A DNA stretch of 64,000 nt from Schizochytrium sp. TIO01 (Eukaryota; Sar; Bigyra; Thraustochytrida; Thraustochytriidae): assembly GCA_004764695.1 (NCBI GenBank), contig CM015707.1, positions 186,001-250,000 of the forward strand. The letters run 5' to 3'. Of this stretch, positions 53,373 through 62,357 are shown one piece after another. A program made the translations under genes and the position numbers. The number at the start of each line of letters is the position of its first letter. The first letter of the stretch is position 1. A model generated the notes under the pieces. That model was not told the DNA's origin. It worked only from the letters and a program-made list of their open reading frames with translations, and did not search any database.

Positions 53373-53489
53373 TTTGTTTTAATTTGAGACCTATAGTAAA
53401 AATATAATATTTTTTTTTTCTATATTATATTTTCAACTTAGAAGAAAACAATATTGAGAATATATTTCCTCGATAGAGTATTATTAACT

Positions 53490-53660
53490 ATAACTAAGTT
53501 TAAATGGAAACCCTTTCTCTATATGTTTTCTTCTTCTTATTATTATTATTATGTCTATTTAAAATTTGTAATGGGTAAAGCAGAATACTTGAACGCCATG
53601 AAGAGATGTCTTATTAGGGTCTAATTATAACTAAGTTTAAATGGAAACCCTTTCTCTATA

Positions 53661-53693
<33 letters not shown>

Positions 53694-53765
53694 GTCTATT
53701 TAAAATTTATAATGGGCAAAGCAGAATGCTTGAACGCCATGAAGAGAGGTCTTCTTAGGTTCTAA
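53490..53765. repeat. duplicated 3' end of the 53700-54350 gene
   Basis: Two units of about 137 bp (from 53490 and from 53627) start ataactaagtttaaatgg and share the rest, including a TTA/ATT microsatellite. The second unit includes the last codons of the gene at 53700-54350. The first unit, on the minus strand, still encodes almost the same tail (KTSLHGVQ-x-FCF-x-HYKF and stop), so it is a detached copy of the gene end. Confidence 0.8.
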
Positions 53766-54350
53766 GAATTCATCTAAATGAGAAATTATTAGATGAGATG
53801 ACCTATGTGCACGCTTGACATTTCCTTGCAAATCAATCTCTCTAACGAAGACGTGTTGCTCATCTTCATAATCCAATTGCGGGTTCACCATCGTTAGGTT
53901 TTGGAAAAACAAAATATCGAAATTAATTCCAAAGTGTTTAATGTGTATGCACTCATATGACGCTTCCTTGATATATCCTACCGCAATTTCTTTCGCATGT
54001 AAAAGATTTTTAATTTGCATTTCCCTATTTATAAGGGAATTTTTAGGTGTAAAGGGAAGTACTCTTTTTTCTTGGGGTGTTGGGTCTATTCCATTTAGCA
54101 TATGAAATGGATTATAAGGAGCTTCATCAAGAGTTATCGCGGAGGCATTTTCGACAACCTTGTCAACGTTATGAATTGCTAAATTTATAAGGACAGCAAG
54201 CAATGCAAAAGTCAATGTGAAGACTGATCTTTTAATACTTTGTTTATTATTCTTTAAGGTAGCTGCAACCTTTTTCATTGTCTCCGTCACCTTTATAGGT
54301 CCGAACTCTAGATCCGAATTGATTCGTTCGTGATAGTATTTCTCATACAT
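53700..54350 (-). CDS. type II membrane protein
   Basis: This is a 216-aa protein with a basic cytosolic N-terminus (41 residues, several lysines), one membrane helix (about 42-59, SVFTLTFALLAVLINLAI) and a 155-residue outer domain with mixed strand. A TATATAT box lies 48 nt upstream at 54398-54404, like those of virion genes. It is adjacent to the large glycoprotein gene on the same strand and may be an envelope protein. Its 3' end is partly duplicated downstream. Unknown family. Confidence 0.6.
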   Translation of the reverse strand: MYEKYYHERINSDLEFGPIKVTETMKKVAATLKNNKQSIKRSVFTLTFALLAVLINLAIHNVDKVVENASAITLDEAPYNPFHMLNGIDPTPQEKRVLPFTPKNSLINREMQIKNLLHAKEIAVGYIKEASYECIHIKHFGINFDILFFQNLTMVNPQLDYEDEQHVFVREIDLQGNVKRAHRSSHLIISHLDEFLEPKKTSLHGVQAFCFAHYKF

Positions 54351-54396
54351 AGCCTTCCAAGTGTTAAAGTGATTTTAAAGAAGGGAGTATGACATT

Positions 54397-54624
54397 TTAT
54401 ATATCCAGTCCAACAATTGGAACGAAGTGCTTTTCGTTTGGTGCTTTGAATATTTCTCTGCCTCCGCGTTTTTTATAGAGGGACAGAAGAGGTGTTTTTC
54501 TCAAGGAAGGGTTCCAGAACAAGAGGTTAAAAATCTCTTCTTGGGTAAGTGAAGATTGGGCTTTAACATAAAGCATTTCAATATTGAAAATATTAGTTTC
54601 AGGGAGTTTCAGATTCGTGTTCAT
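54397..54624 (-). CDS. small protein, unknown
   Basis: This 75-aa frame from ATG 54624 lies between two minus-strand genes with tight spacing (26 bp to the upstream glycoprotein stop). The sequence is balanced, with LTQEEIFNLLFWNPSLRKTP and a basic stretch. Its stop overlaps the TATA box of the next gene. No family was recognised. Confidence 0.45.
   Translation of the reverse strand: MNTNLKLPETNIFNIEMLYVKAQSSLTQEEIFNLLFWNPSLRKTPLLSLYKKRGGREIFKAPNEKHFVPIVGLDI
54398..54404 (-). promoter_or_regulatory. TATA box for gene 54350
   Basis: TATATAT on the minus strand lies 48 nt before the ATG at 54350, overlapping the stop of the preceding small gene. Confidence 0.4.
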
Positions 54625-54650
54625 CTTTACTTTAAAAGCTTCTTTTTAAT

Positions 54651-57131
54651 TTAGAAATCAAGGATAATTTTATATTTTGCAGCTGTCTTAGTTGTTGGAT
54701 TTCGGCGCTTGATGATTAGGAAATATACACAGATAACAGCTGGGATTAATGCAAGGAGTGAACCGCAAACAGAAATCACTACAACGTATTTCTTAAAGAA
54801 AGCTCCGATAGAGCTATCATCGTCACTCTCGAAGTCATCATCCCCGAGATCATCATCTTCAGAATTGAAAGTGAAAGATTTGGAATACGAAATATACAGA
54901 ACATCAGTGTCAGGGTCAATTGAGCTTTCTGCGAGAGCACGGCGAGTGCTATTGCTGTAGTCACATTGTTGAACTGTTCCAGTGACTCTGAGAGTCATTT
55001 GTACATAACCTTGTGAGTTGTCCGTAAACCAGGTTACTGGGTTGAAAAGAAAGAAATCAGAGTTATTTGAATCTTCTTCATCTTCCATGGTACCTTCCTC
55101 TTGGCACTCTAGTGGCATCGTTTCGGTGATCCAAGTCTCGCTGTGATAAGTGTTGGTTCTTCCTTCGTCAATATCGAAGAACTTTTCACACTTGTTTGAT
55201 TCAGCTGTAGAATCATACCAAGTGCAGAAACGAGGATCCTTAAAGTACGGGGTATAGGAATAATGCATAAAAGTGTTCTTGTCTGATACAGAGAAAGTGT
55301 AAGAAGTAATGAGGGCTCCTGTAAGGGGGTTTCTCAGCTCAGCAACAACAGTTTTGATCATGAGAGAAAGATCTTCTGTAAAATCAAAAGGAGTAGAGGC
55401 AGTTTGTCCTACTCTTAGACGGACGATGAAGTCATCGTTCATACTAAGAGTACTTGTATTACTCCAGTCAACTGGAACGCCATTAAAAAAGTTTTTAGCA
55501 TTCAGATCCACCTCAAAGTAGTCGTTGACATTGACGAGGGTAGTTGTAGTAACTGGGTCGCAAAGTTCCGCATCCCATTCTGTATAATCAATCCCTAGAT
55601 TGAGGGCGCTGCTAGTATATGTTGCGACTAGACCTCCGTCTAGGAGTTGCTGAACCTGAAACCCGTAAAGAAATCTAGTCGTATTACGCTCGAATGCACA
55701 TTGCCCGTCTGTAGTTTCATAGGTAGGTTCGTAGACTGATGAAACGAAGTAGAACAAGCACTCTGTATAATCATCCGATGTGTTGCTGTCGCCATCACCT
55801 GCTGGGTCTTCAAAAGTGTTACAAGAATAAGTTGGTACAGTACCAGTGCTTCCATCGTTCCAGATCATCGTGTTATAGTCAGAGGATTCGCCGAGAGTTG
55901 GAATGCTGATGGAGTTAAAGTCAATCCCGTAGATCGAAGGAAATGTTGCCTTCAGGGTGACCTGGATTCTACTGTATGGTGTTGGGTAAGTGTAGAGATC
56001 TGTTGCGCGTTCAGGTTCAACATCTTCGACTTCAACGTTGAAGTTAGTGACGTATTCAGAAGTTACTGTGTCTGTTACATCTTTCGCCATCGTAACTGTA
56101 AAATTTTGAACATTCAGCTCACGATTGAAGTACAAGCAGTTTGTGTTATCCTCGGTGCTGTCAGTATTTGAATAGTCTCGAGGGAAAACCAGCATAAATG
56201 AGAAGACAAGATTAGATCCAACAGTATCGACTGATCTGCTGCACGTCTCGTATTGACTTTGGTCAATTTTGATGTGGTACTCTCGACCATCAGTGGAAGC
56301 TGCATCTTCCGACCCAATACTGAGCATATCAAGATCACACTTTGTGTCAGAATTTACATACCAGTATGCATTTCCTGAGTTGAATAGGTCGTTCAGGGCG
56401 ATACAGCCCTCTCCATCACTTTCAGAAGACTTTGTCTGTGAAATATTCCGAACATTCAGTCCTATGTCAATATAAAAGTCAGTTCCTTCGTTTTTGTCAG
56501 TAGCTGTCACAGAGTCAGCAACAATTAGGTAAGGGTAGTCATTAATATCTGACTCTGGGACTACAGCGCCATTGTCGGACATATCATACATAATACTAAA
56601 GGCAGACCCTTCAACAACCAGATCGTTAAATGCAAAGTAAATCTCAGAGGTAGTCGCAATTTCATCACGAGTTAGTTTATAGTTGATTTCTGGCATACAG
56701 TAGCGAGATCCTACATCACCGTATTTAGCCATTGAAATCTTTTTGCTTGTAGAGTCATCAGGGGATCCATAAAACACAAAGGAATCCTCACAGTTTATTG
56801 GAGTAGTATCATCATCTGAGAAGATAATCACATTGTATCCAAATGCTGAACGAAACGTATTCTCATACTTAACAACGTATTGGAAGGGAAGTGAAGTATT
56901 TGTATCTGTCGATGCGTCTTGAAAGTTTACAAGTGTGTAATTACCCGAATAACTGACTTTAGGATACTCAAACTGAACAATCGTTTTTCCAGTGAATGGG
57001 TGCGAAGTGTCAATATGGCAACATGTGTCGCCTGCTTCACACTCGCAAATTGGATCATTCAATGAATCATTATCTGCGCGTGTCAAAACAGCACACAGAG
57101 CCAATACTAGAATCAACGAGCGCAAAAACAT
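54651..57131 (-). CDS. large type I membrane glycoprotein
   Basis: The frame opens at a GTG at 57149; the ATG at 57131 gives 826 aa with a signal peptide (MFLRSLILVLALCAVLTRA). The ectodomain of about 760 residues is Thr/Ser/Asp-rich, with beta-type sequence, many N-x-S/T sites and paired cysteines (CECEAGDTCC near the start). An acidic stretch (EDDDLGDDDFESDDDS) precedes one membrane helix (about 782-807) and a 19-residue basic tail. It has a TATATAT box 44 nt upstream. It is probably a main envelope or surface protein, perhaps for attachment or fusion. No known glycoprotein family was recognised. Confidence 0.75.
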   Translation of the reverse strand: MFLRSLILVLALCAVLTRADNDSLNDPICECEAGDTCCHIDTSHPFTGKTIVQFEYPKVSYSGNYTLVNFQDASTDTNTSLPFQYVVKYENTFRSAFGYNVIIFSDDDTTPINCEDSFVFYGSPDDSTSKKISMAKYGDVGSRYCMPEINYKLTRDEIATTSEIYFAFNDLVVEGSAFSIMYDMSDNGAVVPESDINDYPYLIVADSVTATDKNEGTDFYIDIGLNVRNISQTKSSESDGEGCIALNDLFNSGNAYWYVNSDTKCDLDMLSIGSEDAASTDGREYHIKIDQSQYETCSRSVDTVGSNLVFSFMLVFPRDYSNTDSTEDNTNCLYFNRELNVQNFTVTMAKDVTDTVTSEYVTNFNVEVEDVEPERATDLYTYPTPYSRIQVTLKATFPSIYGIDFNSISIPTLGESSDYNTMIWNDGSTGTVPTYSCNTFEDPAGDGDSNTSDDYTECLFYFVSSVYEPTYETTDGQCAFERNTTRFLYGFQVQQLLDGGLVATYTSSALNLGIDYTEWDAELCDPVTTTTLVNVNDYFEVDLNAKNFFNGVPVDWSNTSTLSMNDDFIVRLRVGQTASTPFDFTEDLSLMIKTVVAELRNPLTGALITSYTFSVSDKNTFMHYSYTPYFKDPRFCTWYDSTAESNKCEKFFDIDEGRTNTYHSETWITETMPLECQEEGTMEDEEDSNNSDFFLFNPVTWFTDNSQGYVQMTLRVTGTVQQCDYSNSTRRALAESSIDPDTDVLYISYSKSFTFNSEDDDLGDDDFESDDDSSIGAFFKKYVVVISVCGSLLALIPAVICVYFLIIKRRNPTTKTAAKYKIILDF

Positions 57132-57174
57132 GATCCTAAAAATAACCACACATTGGAAATTGAACCAGTTTTTT

Positions 57175-57181
57175 TATATAT
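57175..57181 (-). promoter_or_regulatory. TATA box for glycoprotein gene
   Basis: TATATAT on the minus strand lies 44-50 nt before the ATG at 57131. Confidence 0.45.
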
Positions 57182-57274
57182 GAGCATCGAGGGAGATCTG
57201 ATGGGGACTAACGGCAATTGATATTATTATTGGTAGTAGTAGTATTAGTAGTATTATTATTAGTATTATTATTA

Positions 57275-58222
57275 TTATGATTCAAAAGAACTCAACGAGT
57301 GAACCAAGGAATTGTGGTCTGGTGTCAGGGATTGAATTGAAGATCCATGATGCATAAAATTCAAGTAGCTGTCAATCATTTCTCTCGTATGTTGAACATT
57401 GCAGTCCAGACCTCTAATGCGGTGTGCTTTACAAAAGTAAAGAACATCATCTTCGGTCTTTATGAGCTGAGTACCTCCTCTTTTATTGACTGAAACAGAG
57501 CATTTGCAATAATAGCATGTACTTTGCATAACTAAAAGAGACTTCATGTGTTGAGCCTTGCATCCCGAGCAATACTGCACAGCTCTGCTATGTACGTATG
57601 TAACAATAGTATTACAGAATCGACACCTGCTATACTTTATACCAGCAAATGTCACAAGCCCGGACTGGTGATCCGAGTTGATAGACTTTAGAGCATTATG
57701 ACATTTTAAGCAACAAAGTTCATCTGTCGAAAGGTCTTTGTATGCGTCTGTCATACCAATCGCACGACTGACATCGACGAATGACCTAACCGGGGATTTA
57801 GTGCACTTTTGGCTAGTACAAACAAACATCTTCCACGTGGTAATCAATACCTTTGTTTGTTGGCAATAAAATAGTTTAGAGATCCAGTCATCGGGATGGA
57901 GAGCTAACTGAGGGTCAATTTTATGTTTCAGAGACCTTGAACTTAAAACTTCATAATCATTTACACTCCACCTAATAAACTTTCCACCATCAATTATCCA
58001 TTCTGTTGGATATCCGTTTACAAGGACAGTATATGGCCTTTTGTCTAAAAACTCCTTCCGATAACACAGAACGCACTTTTCTAGTCCATAGTAGTGCATA
58101 GATTGTCCGCTCTGTGGGATCTTTAAGTCAACGACGCAAGCACAGTTCTTGTCATTAATACAGGTGCCGTCACAAACAGCTAAGAGCCTGTCTTCGTCTC
58201 TTTTTTGGACGATGATGTTCAT
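57275..58222 (-). CDS. cysteine-rich protein, unknown
   Basis: This is a 315-aa protein. The first 45 residues hold a cysteine cluster (CDGTCINDKNCACVVD and CVLCYRK). A middle part has few cysteines, and the second half carries many C-x2-C pairs (CCLKCHNAL, CRFCNTIV, CSGCKAQH, CYYCKC) ending CKAHR. Several zinc modules are expected. The 5' end overlaps the 3' end of the next gene by 53 nt on the same strand. It resembles the protein at 20038-20832 in style. Unknown function. Confidence 0.65.
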   Translation of the reverse strand: MNIIVQKRDEDRLLAVCDGTCINDKNCACVVDLKIPQSGQSMHYYGLEKCVLCYRKEFLDKRPYTVLVNGYPTEWIIDGGKFIRWSVNDYEVLSSRSLKHKIDPQLALHPDDWISKLFYCQQTKVLITTWKMFVCTSQKCTKSPVRSFVDVSRAIGMTDAYKDLSTDELCCLKCHNALKSINSDHQSGLVTFAGIKYSRCRFCNTIVTYVHSRAVQYCSGCKAQHMKSLLVMQSTCYYCKCSVSVNKRGGTQLIKTEDDVLYFCKAHRIRGLDCNVQHTREMIDSYLNFMHHGSSIQSLTPDHNSLVHSLSSFES

Positions 58223-58901
58223 TCCCTTTTCTTTTATTAGATAATATAGGAGCTTTTAATATGTTCCGTTCCGGGATCTGAGCTGAAATGATACCAATAA
58301 TAATGATATAATTCTGCTCGAATAATAAGCAATTTAAATTCAAGTCATTTTTAAAGAAGGTAGAGACTAAGCCATTATATGCAACTGTTGCCTGAAATTG
58401 TTTTTCATTACAAGTTGTTACTGAGATCGTTTTAACCTCCTCATGCTTAGTAAACCTGTAATGATGTATATGACCATAAAGTGTAAATGATGATAGTTTA
58501 AGTTCACACATTGCTTCCAAAATGACTTCCTGGTTAAAAGGTTGTAATGGTGCTCTAAGAATTTGATAATAATTTCGAAACTTGGAGACAAGTTGGGGCC
58601 GACGCTCTTTAACTGCAAGATAAAGTTGTGCCTTCAGACGAGCGTTTGCGGTTAAGAGTGGATGCTCCTTGATCAATTCCAAAGTTGGTCCTATATCAAA
58701 GATCCTGGCGTAAAGCGATGGTTCGAGGACTCCTGAGTGATGTGTTATCATCCGTTGCTCATCTGAATCTAGAGCATGTTCATAGTTTCTTAAAATATGG
58801 GCAATAAGGTAAGGTTTTGAGTCGATTGACAAGCAAGTTGACAAACTAATAATTTCTGATAGTTCGAGAAACGGCGCGACGTAGAAAAGTATTTCAATCA
58901 T
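58170..58901 (-). CDS. unknown protein, start corrected by TATA position
   Basis: The frame opens at an ATG at 58934, but a TATATATA box sits at 58937-58944, directly against that codon. The next ATG at 58901 lies 36 nt from the box, as in other genes here, so I prefer it (243 aa). The beginning (MIEILFYVAPFLELSEIISL) resembles an F-box-like helix pair. The middle is helical and the C-terminus basic (NKRKGNEHHRPKKRRRQ), a likely nuclear signal. It overlaps the cysteine-rich gene by 53 nt. Unknown function. Confidence 0.55.
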   Translation of the reverse strand: MIEILFYVAPFLELSEIISLSTCLSIDSKPYLIAHILRNYEHALDSDEQRMITHHSGVLEPSLYARIFDIGPTLELIKEHPLLTANARLKAQLYLAVKERRPQLVSKFRNYYQILRAPLQPFNQEVILEAMCELKLSSFTLYGHIHHYRFTKHEEVKTISVTTCNEKQFQATVAYNGLVSTFFKNDLNLNCLLFEQNYIIIIGIISAQIPERNILKAPILSNKRKGNEHHRPKKRRRQALSCL

Positions 58902-58936
58902 AGCACTTAATCTAATGACCCGACTCCACACCATGT

Positions 58937-58944
58937 TATATATA
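58937..58944 (-). promoter_or_regulatory. TATA box for gene 58901
   Basis: TATATATA on the minus strand. Its closeness to the ATG at 58934 argues that translation begins at 58901. Confidence 0.45.
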
Positions 58945-59053
58945 GCGTATTTTAAATGGGCAAATGAGCAAAAAACTCATTTTTTTTTAAATTTAATAAA
59001 AAGAAAAAGGGTTAATTAGAATGTTTATTTTGCTCACAGAGAATTAAAGATTT

Positions 59054-60265
59054 ATGAGCATTATAGAATTGATACTTGAACATTTAAGTAATTGTTTGGC
59101 TGTTTTGCGTCTAAAAACATACATGACATCATCTACAAGACGCTCCATGAGAGGACATACTGATGTTATCAAGGAAGAGAACTTAGAGTACCTAATGACT
59201 ACACAGAATTCGGTTATTTACATTAACTATAAAGATAGAAAGGTTCTTAAAGTCTATAGAAAGAAGAAGCTTTATTCTGAAAGCAAAAGCTCAGCTGCAG
59301 AAAGTTCATTAAACAGAGAAATTGATGCATACGATAAAGTCAACAAGATTGAGATCTTACAAGACTTTATCCCCGAGATTTTTTCAGTAGGGAATAACTT
59401 CATCTTGATGGAATATACCGGAAAGGATGGGATAGAACTTATAAATGATAGGGAACTGACCCTCCGAATGTGGTACCTTTTTGTCTCACAAATTTCATCA
59501 GTAGTAACATTTCTAACAGACAATAATCTTGCCCATGGTGACATCAAACCTGAGAACATAACATTTGATCTCCGTACCAAAAGCTGGAAGTTAATTGACT
59601 TTGGATTCTGCAAAAATGTAACCGATAGAAATGCGGTCACATTTTTAGGTACTTACCCTTACACGGCACCGTTTGTTGGAAACAAAATGGAACTCCATAA
59701 ATTTGCAGAAACAAATGAGAATCTCACTGTAGGTGCGGCAAATGAATACTATTCCTTTGCCATCACGGCACTTTCACTCTTCGGTGTCCATCTGGATACC
59801 CCTTCTGACACAAGAAACATTTTCCTCTGTGTCAGAAGTATTTTTCAAATCGCTGCTTGTGACCAGCTTCCGCTTCTTCAATCTATCGCTAAAGTATGTG
59901 CTAGTAGCTTAGATCCGAATTACAAAAACCTTATGTGGATGCCGATTAACGGCCATTGTATTTACGTAGACTTCGATCCGTCTGAATCTGAATCTGTTCA
60001 AAGTCGTGATCTTTCTCTTGCATGGAAATGTATGCTTGAATCTGTTCCAATAACTGAGTTTGGAGATGCTGAGTTGGTAAGAACAAAGGACCTCGTAAAG
60101 AAGAACAAATTACCTATCACCTTGTCATTCATCTACGAAAACTCTTGTGTTCCATCTGAGAGACATCTTACCCTACAAAGAGCTGAGGAGGAAGAAGGCG
60201 CAAGTGATAAACCATATTTGGAAACTAAGAAAACAGAGGGTGAAGTGCATGAAAAGGAAGAATGA
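59054..60265 (+). CDS. protein kinase without glycine loop
   Basis: This 403-aa protein has a protein-kinase domain at about residues 45-330. The ATP lysine is K66 (KVLKVYRKK), helix-C glutamate likely E89, the catalytic loop AHGDIKPENITF (160-171), and the metal site DFG (182-184). The glycine-rich loop is not recognisable (VIYINYKDRK in its place), and the APE motif is TAPF. Activity may be altered, but the key lysine and both aspartates are present. The C-terminal 70 residues are acidic and basic low-complexity. The stop overlaps the start of the next gene (ATGA at 60262), so the two may be linked. It is distinct from the kinase at 43362-44885. Confidence 0.8.
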   Translation: MSIIELILEHLSNCLAVLRLKTYMTSSTRRSMRGHTDVIKEENLEYLMTTQNSVIYINYKDRKVLKVYRKKKLYSESKSSAAESSLNREIDAYDKVNKIEILQDFIPEIFSVGNNFILMEYTGKDGIELINDRELTLRMWYLFVSQISSVVTFLTDNNLAHGDIKPENITFDLRTKSWKLIDFGFCKNVTDRNAVTFLGTYPYTAPFVGNKMELHKFAETNENLTVGAANEYYSFAITALSLFGVHLDTPSDTRNIFLCVRSIFQIAACDQLPLLQSIAKVCASSLDPNYKNLMWMPINGHCIYVDFDPSESESVQSRDLSLAWKCMLESVPITEFGDAELVRTKDLVKKNKLPITLSFIYENSCVPSERHLTLQRAEEEEGASDKPYLETKKTEGEVHEKEE

Positions 60266-61503
60266 TTGAATTTGTCTTCGATGTAACAAAAGCTATGAAT
60301 AACAAGATTTTACCTTCTTCTCCTTTAGTTGATATTCACGAAGGGATGATATTTTATGAGCTAGTGATAATGGAATCAATGAGTCGACGAGCGATCTCAA
60401 GAATACCATTCCATCCAAAAAGGGGTATGAAAACTTTCAATATAAAATTATGGAATTTCTTAGAAAAGGTACCATCCGAAGCGAGGGAACATACTACTAA
60501 TCCTTGCTATGGAAGATACAGGGCTCTTCCTTTAGAAGTTCATGTCTACAAAGTCATGCAAGATAGGGAAACAGTCATCGACCCAACTGAGGCAAAACTG
60601 TCAATCATTGGCTATGCCCGTTACATCCAACCTAACACATCTCAGGTCCAAGATGTTCCTGTTTGCATTATTGATACAAATGCTGCTGACGATAACTTAC
60701 CAGCATGTATTCATAATTATAAAGTACATGGTCCAATACCTCTCCAACCTCAAAAGGAAATCAAACTCGAGCCAGATGTAATGTTTTCACAGTGGTGGTT
60801 GGAACAGCGCCGGTTTTATGGGACGCAAAATATTACTGTAGATTCTTGTGCTCATAGAGACAACCTAACAGTTATGATCAACGACTTTCTCCTGCATTTC
60901 AAAAACGATGCTAATTGCCCAAAGACTCTTCCACGCTTGTTGGCAAATTTTGGGCTTATTATGCGTAATAAAAGGCTTCGCTATAAGACAGATTATGAAT
61001 TTGCTAATAACAAACTCTCTGACACTGGTGATTACCTTATCGAATTAACGACTAAAGGTGATTGTGAAGATTTTGCGCATTTTTATAACCGTAACATGCG
61101 CGTACTTATGGGAATCTTTCCGTTTGTACTAACTACTGAGGAGGAAAGGCAATCAAGACTTTTCAAATTACTAACAATTTTTGCAGAAAACTACATACCT
61201 TACACTTACATCTGTAATGTAGAAATTAATCAACAACGACAGTTCCATTGTACAATGTTGTTGGTACCGAAGGTAAATCAAGAGAATACACGAACTATTA
61301 GTTTTGAGGTAACCTCCCCTTCCATGACAGTTTGTTTGCCAAATGAAATCTTTAGTAAATGGCACAAAAAGCAATACTTCCTTTTAGATCAATTTTTTAT
61401 TTATCGAATGAATAATGATCATTCTAATCCTGAGAATCCTATAGTTCAAACTGACTTTTCCAAAATTTCCTTTGCGTCGTTGAACAATCCAATTGATTAT
61501 TAA
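60262..61503 (+). CDS. transglutaminase/papain-like cysteine protein
   Basis: This 413-aa protein carries in its C-terminal half a signature of the transglutaminase-like (papain-fold) superfamily. TTKGDCEDFAHFYNR has the cysteine C268, RQFHCTMLLVP has the histidine H329, and a strand ISFEVTSP with E349 follows as candidate third residue. The family includes bacterial GDCEDxA peptidases, peptide N-glycanases and transglutaminases. The first 190 residues look like a beta-rich accessory domain and are not recognised. It begins inside the stop of the kinase gene (4-nt ATGA overlap). It may act as a protease or deconjugating enzyme on viral or host proteins; the substrate is unknown. Confidence 0.6.
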   Translation: MIEFVFDVTKAMNNKILPSSPLVDIHEGMIFYELVIMESMSRRAISRIPFHPKRGMKTFNIKLWNFLEKVPSEAREHTTNPCYGRYRALPLEVHVYKVMQDRETVIDPTEAKLSIIGYARYIQPNTSQVQDVPVCIIDTNAADDNLPACIHNYKVHGPIPLQPQKEIKLEPDVMFSQWWLEQRRFYGTQNITVDSCAHRDNLTVMINDFLLHFKNDANCPKTLPRLLANFGLIMRNKRLRYKTDYEFANNKLSDTGDYLIELTTKGDCEDFAHFYNRNMRVLMGIFPFVLTTEEERQSRLFKLLTIFAENYIPYTYICNVEINQQRQFHCTMLLVPKVNQENTRTISFEVTSPSMTVCLPNEIFSKWHKKQYFLLDQFFIYRMNNDHSNPENPIVQTDFSKISFASLNNPIDY

Positions 61504-61674
61504 TTCCATCCGCTACCGCTCAGTTGCTTAGGGATCTCTCATAGACCTTTTTACTTTAAAAAAAAAGTTATTGAATTTTTATTGATGAATGAGGTAGAAT
61601 ATTACTTAGTCCGTCAAAAAAGACCCTGACAACTTAAAAAAATATATACTTTTCCTTTTCTGTTCTCCATTATT

Positions 61675-61699
61675 CTTATTCTTATTCTTATTCTTATTA
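61675..61699. repeat. TTATTC hexamer repeat
   Basis: Four tandem copies of ATTCTT/TTATTC in the 240-bp gap between convergent genes, otherwise AT-rich with no gene. Confidence 0.8.
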
Positions 61700-61745
61700 T
61701 TGAAAATAATAATTTTGTAAAAAGTATTAATGAAGTCACTTATTA

Positions 61746-62282
61746 TTAAGCACCTTCTAGCTTTTTACAAACTAAAAATGCTACGCGAAGGATGTTTTGA
61801 CCACCTGCGATGTTAAATGCATCGAAATGATTAATAATGGGGTTTTGTTTAGACTTCTTGTTGAAGTATATCAATAAGCGGCCGTAAAAGAAAGACCCAA
61901 TATATTTTTTCACCATTACAATCGAGTGGTGATACATTGCCTGTTCAAGAATTGTAGCGTCTATGTATTTCTTGTTCAAACGATTCGACTCATAATCCAG
62001 TTTAGCGTTGACGCAGCCTTGAGCAACGTAAATAGGGTTAAAGAGATCACCAAGGTCTTTGAAGATGAAAAAGTCTTTTGTGATGTCTCGCAGATGTTCT
62101 TCAAAAACCTTCAAGGCGTCGCTTTCCTCTGTCAAATATCTCCAAAACCCCTCCACGAATGTCTTAATACGCTCTTCATTAGATACTAAGAGTTTTGCTT
62201 TCTTATGTCGCACACCACAATCATCCTTTTGATGAGCTTCTATTTCCCTACGCCTCTTCTTTAGACAGATGATAGCACTCAT
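61746..62282 (-). CDS. small basic protein, unknown
   Basis: This 178-aa protein has a basic N-terminus (KKRRREIEAHQKDD and RHKKAKLL), which looks like a bipartite nuclear signal. The remainder is helical with aromatic residues (FVEGFWRYLTEES, FFYGRLLIYFNKK). No known domain. It shares its strand with the gene at 62358-63542 and lies 75 bp from it. Confidence 0.6.
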   Translation of the reverse strand: MSAIICLKKRRREIEAHQKDDCGVRHKKAKLLVSNEERIKTFVEGFWRYLTEESDALKVFEEHLRDITKDFFIFKDLGDLFNPIYVAQGCVNAKLDYESNRLNKKYIDATILEQAMYHHSIVMVKKYIGSFFYGRLLIYFNKKSKQNPIINHFDAFNIAGGQNILRVAFLVCKKLEGA

Positions 62283-62357
62283 ATTGATTGTGAGTTGGGG
62301 TTTTGCTGACCACTGGATAGAAAGAGAATCGGTGTCCTGGACCTGTGATGATTTATC

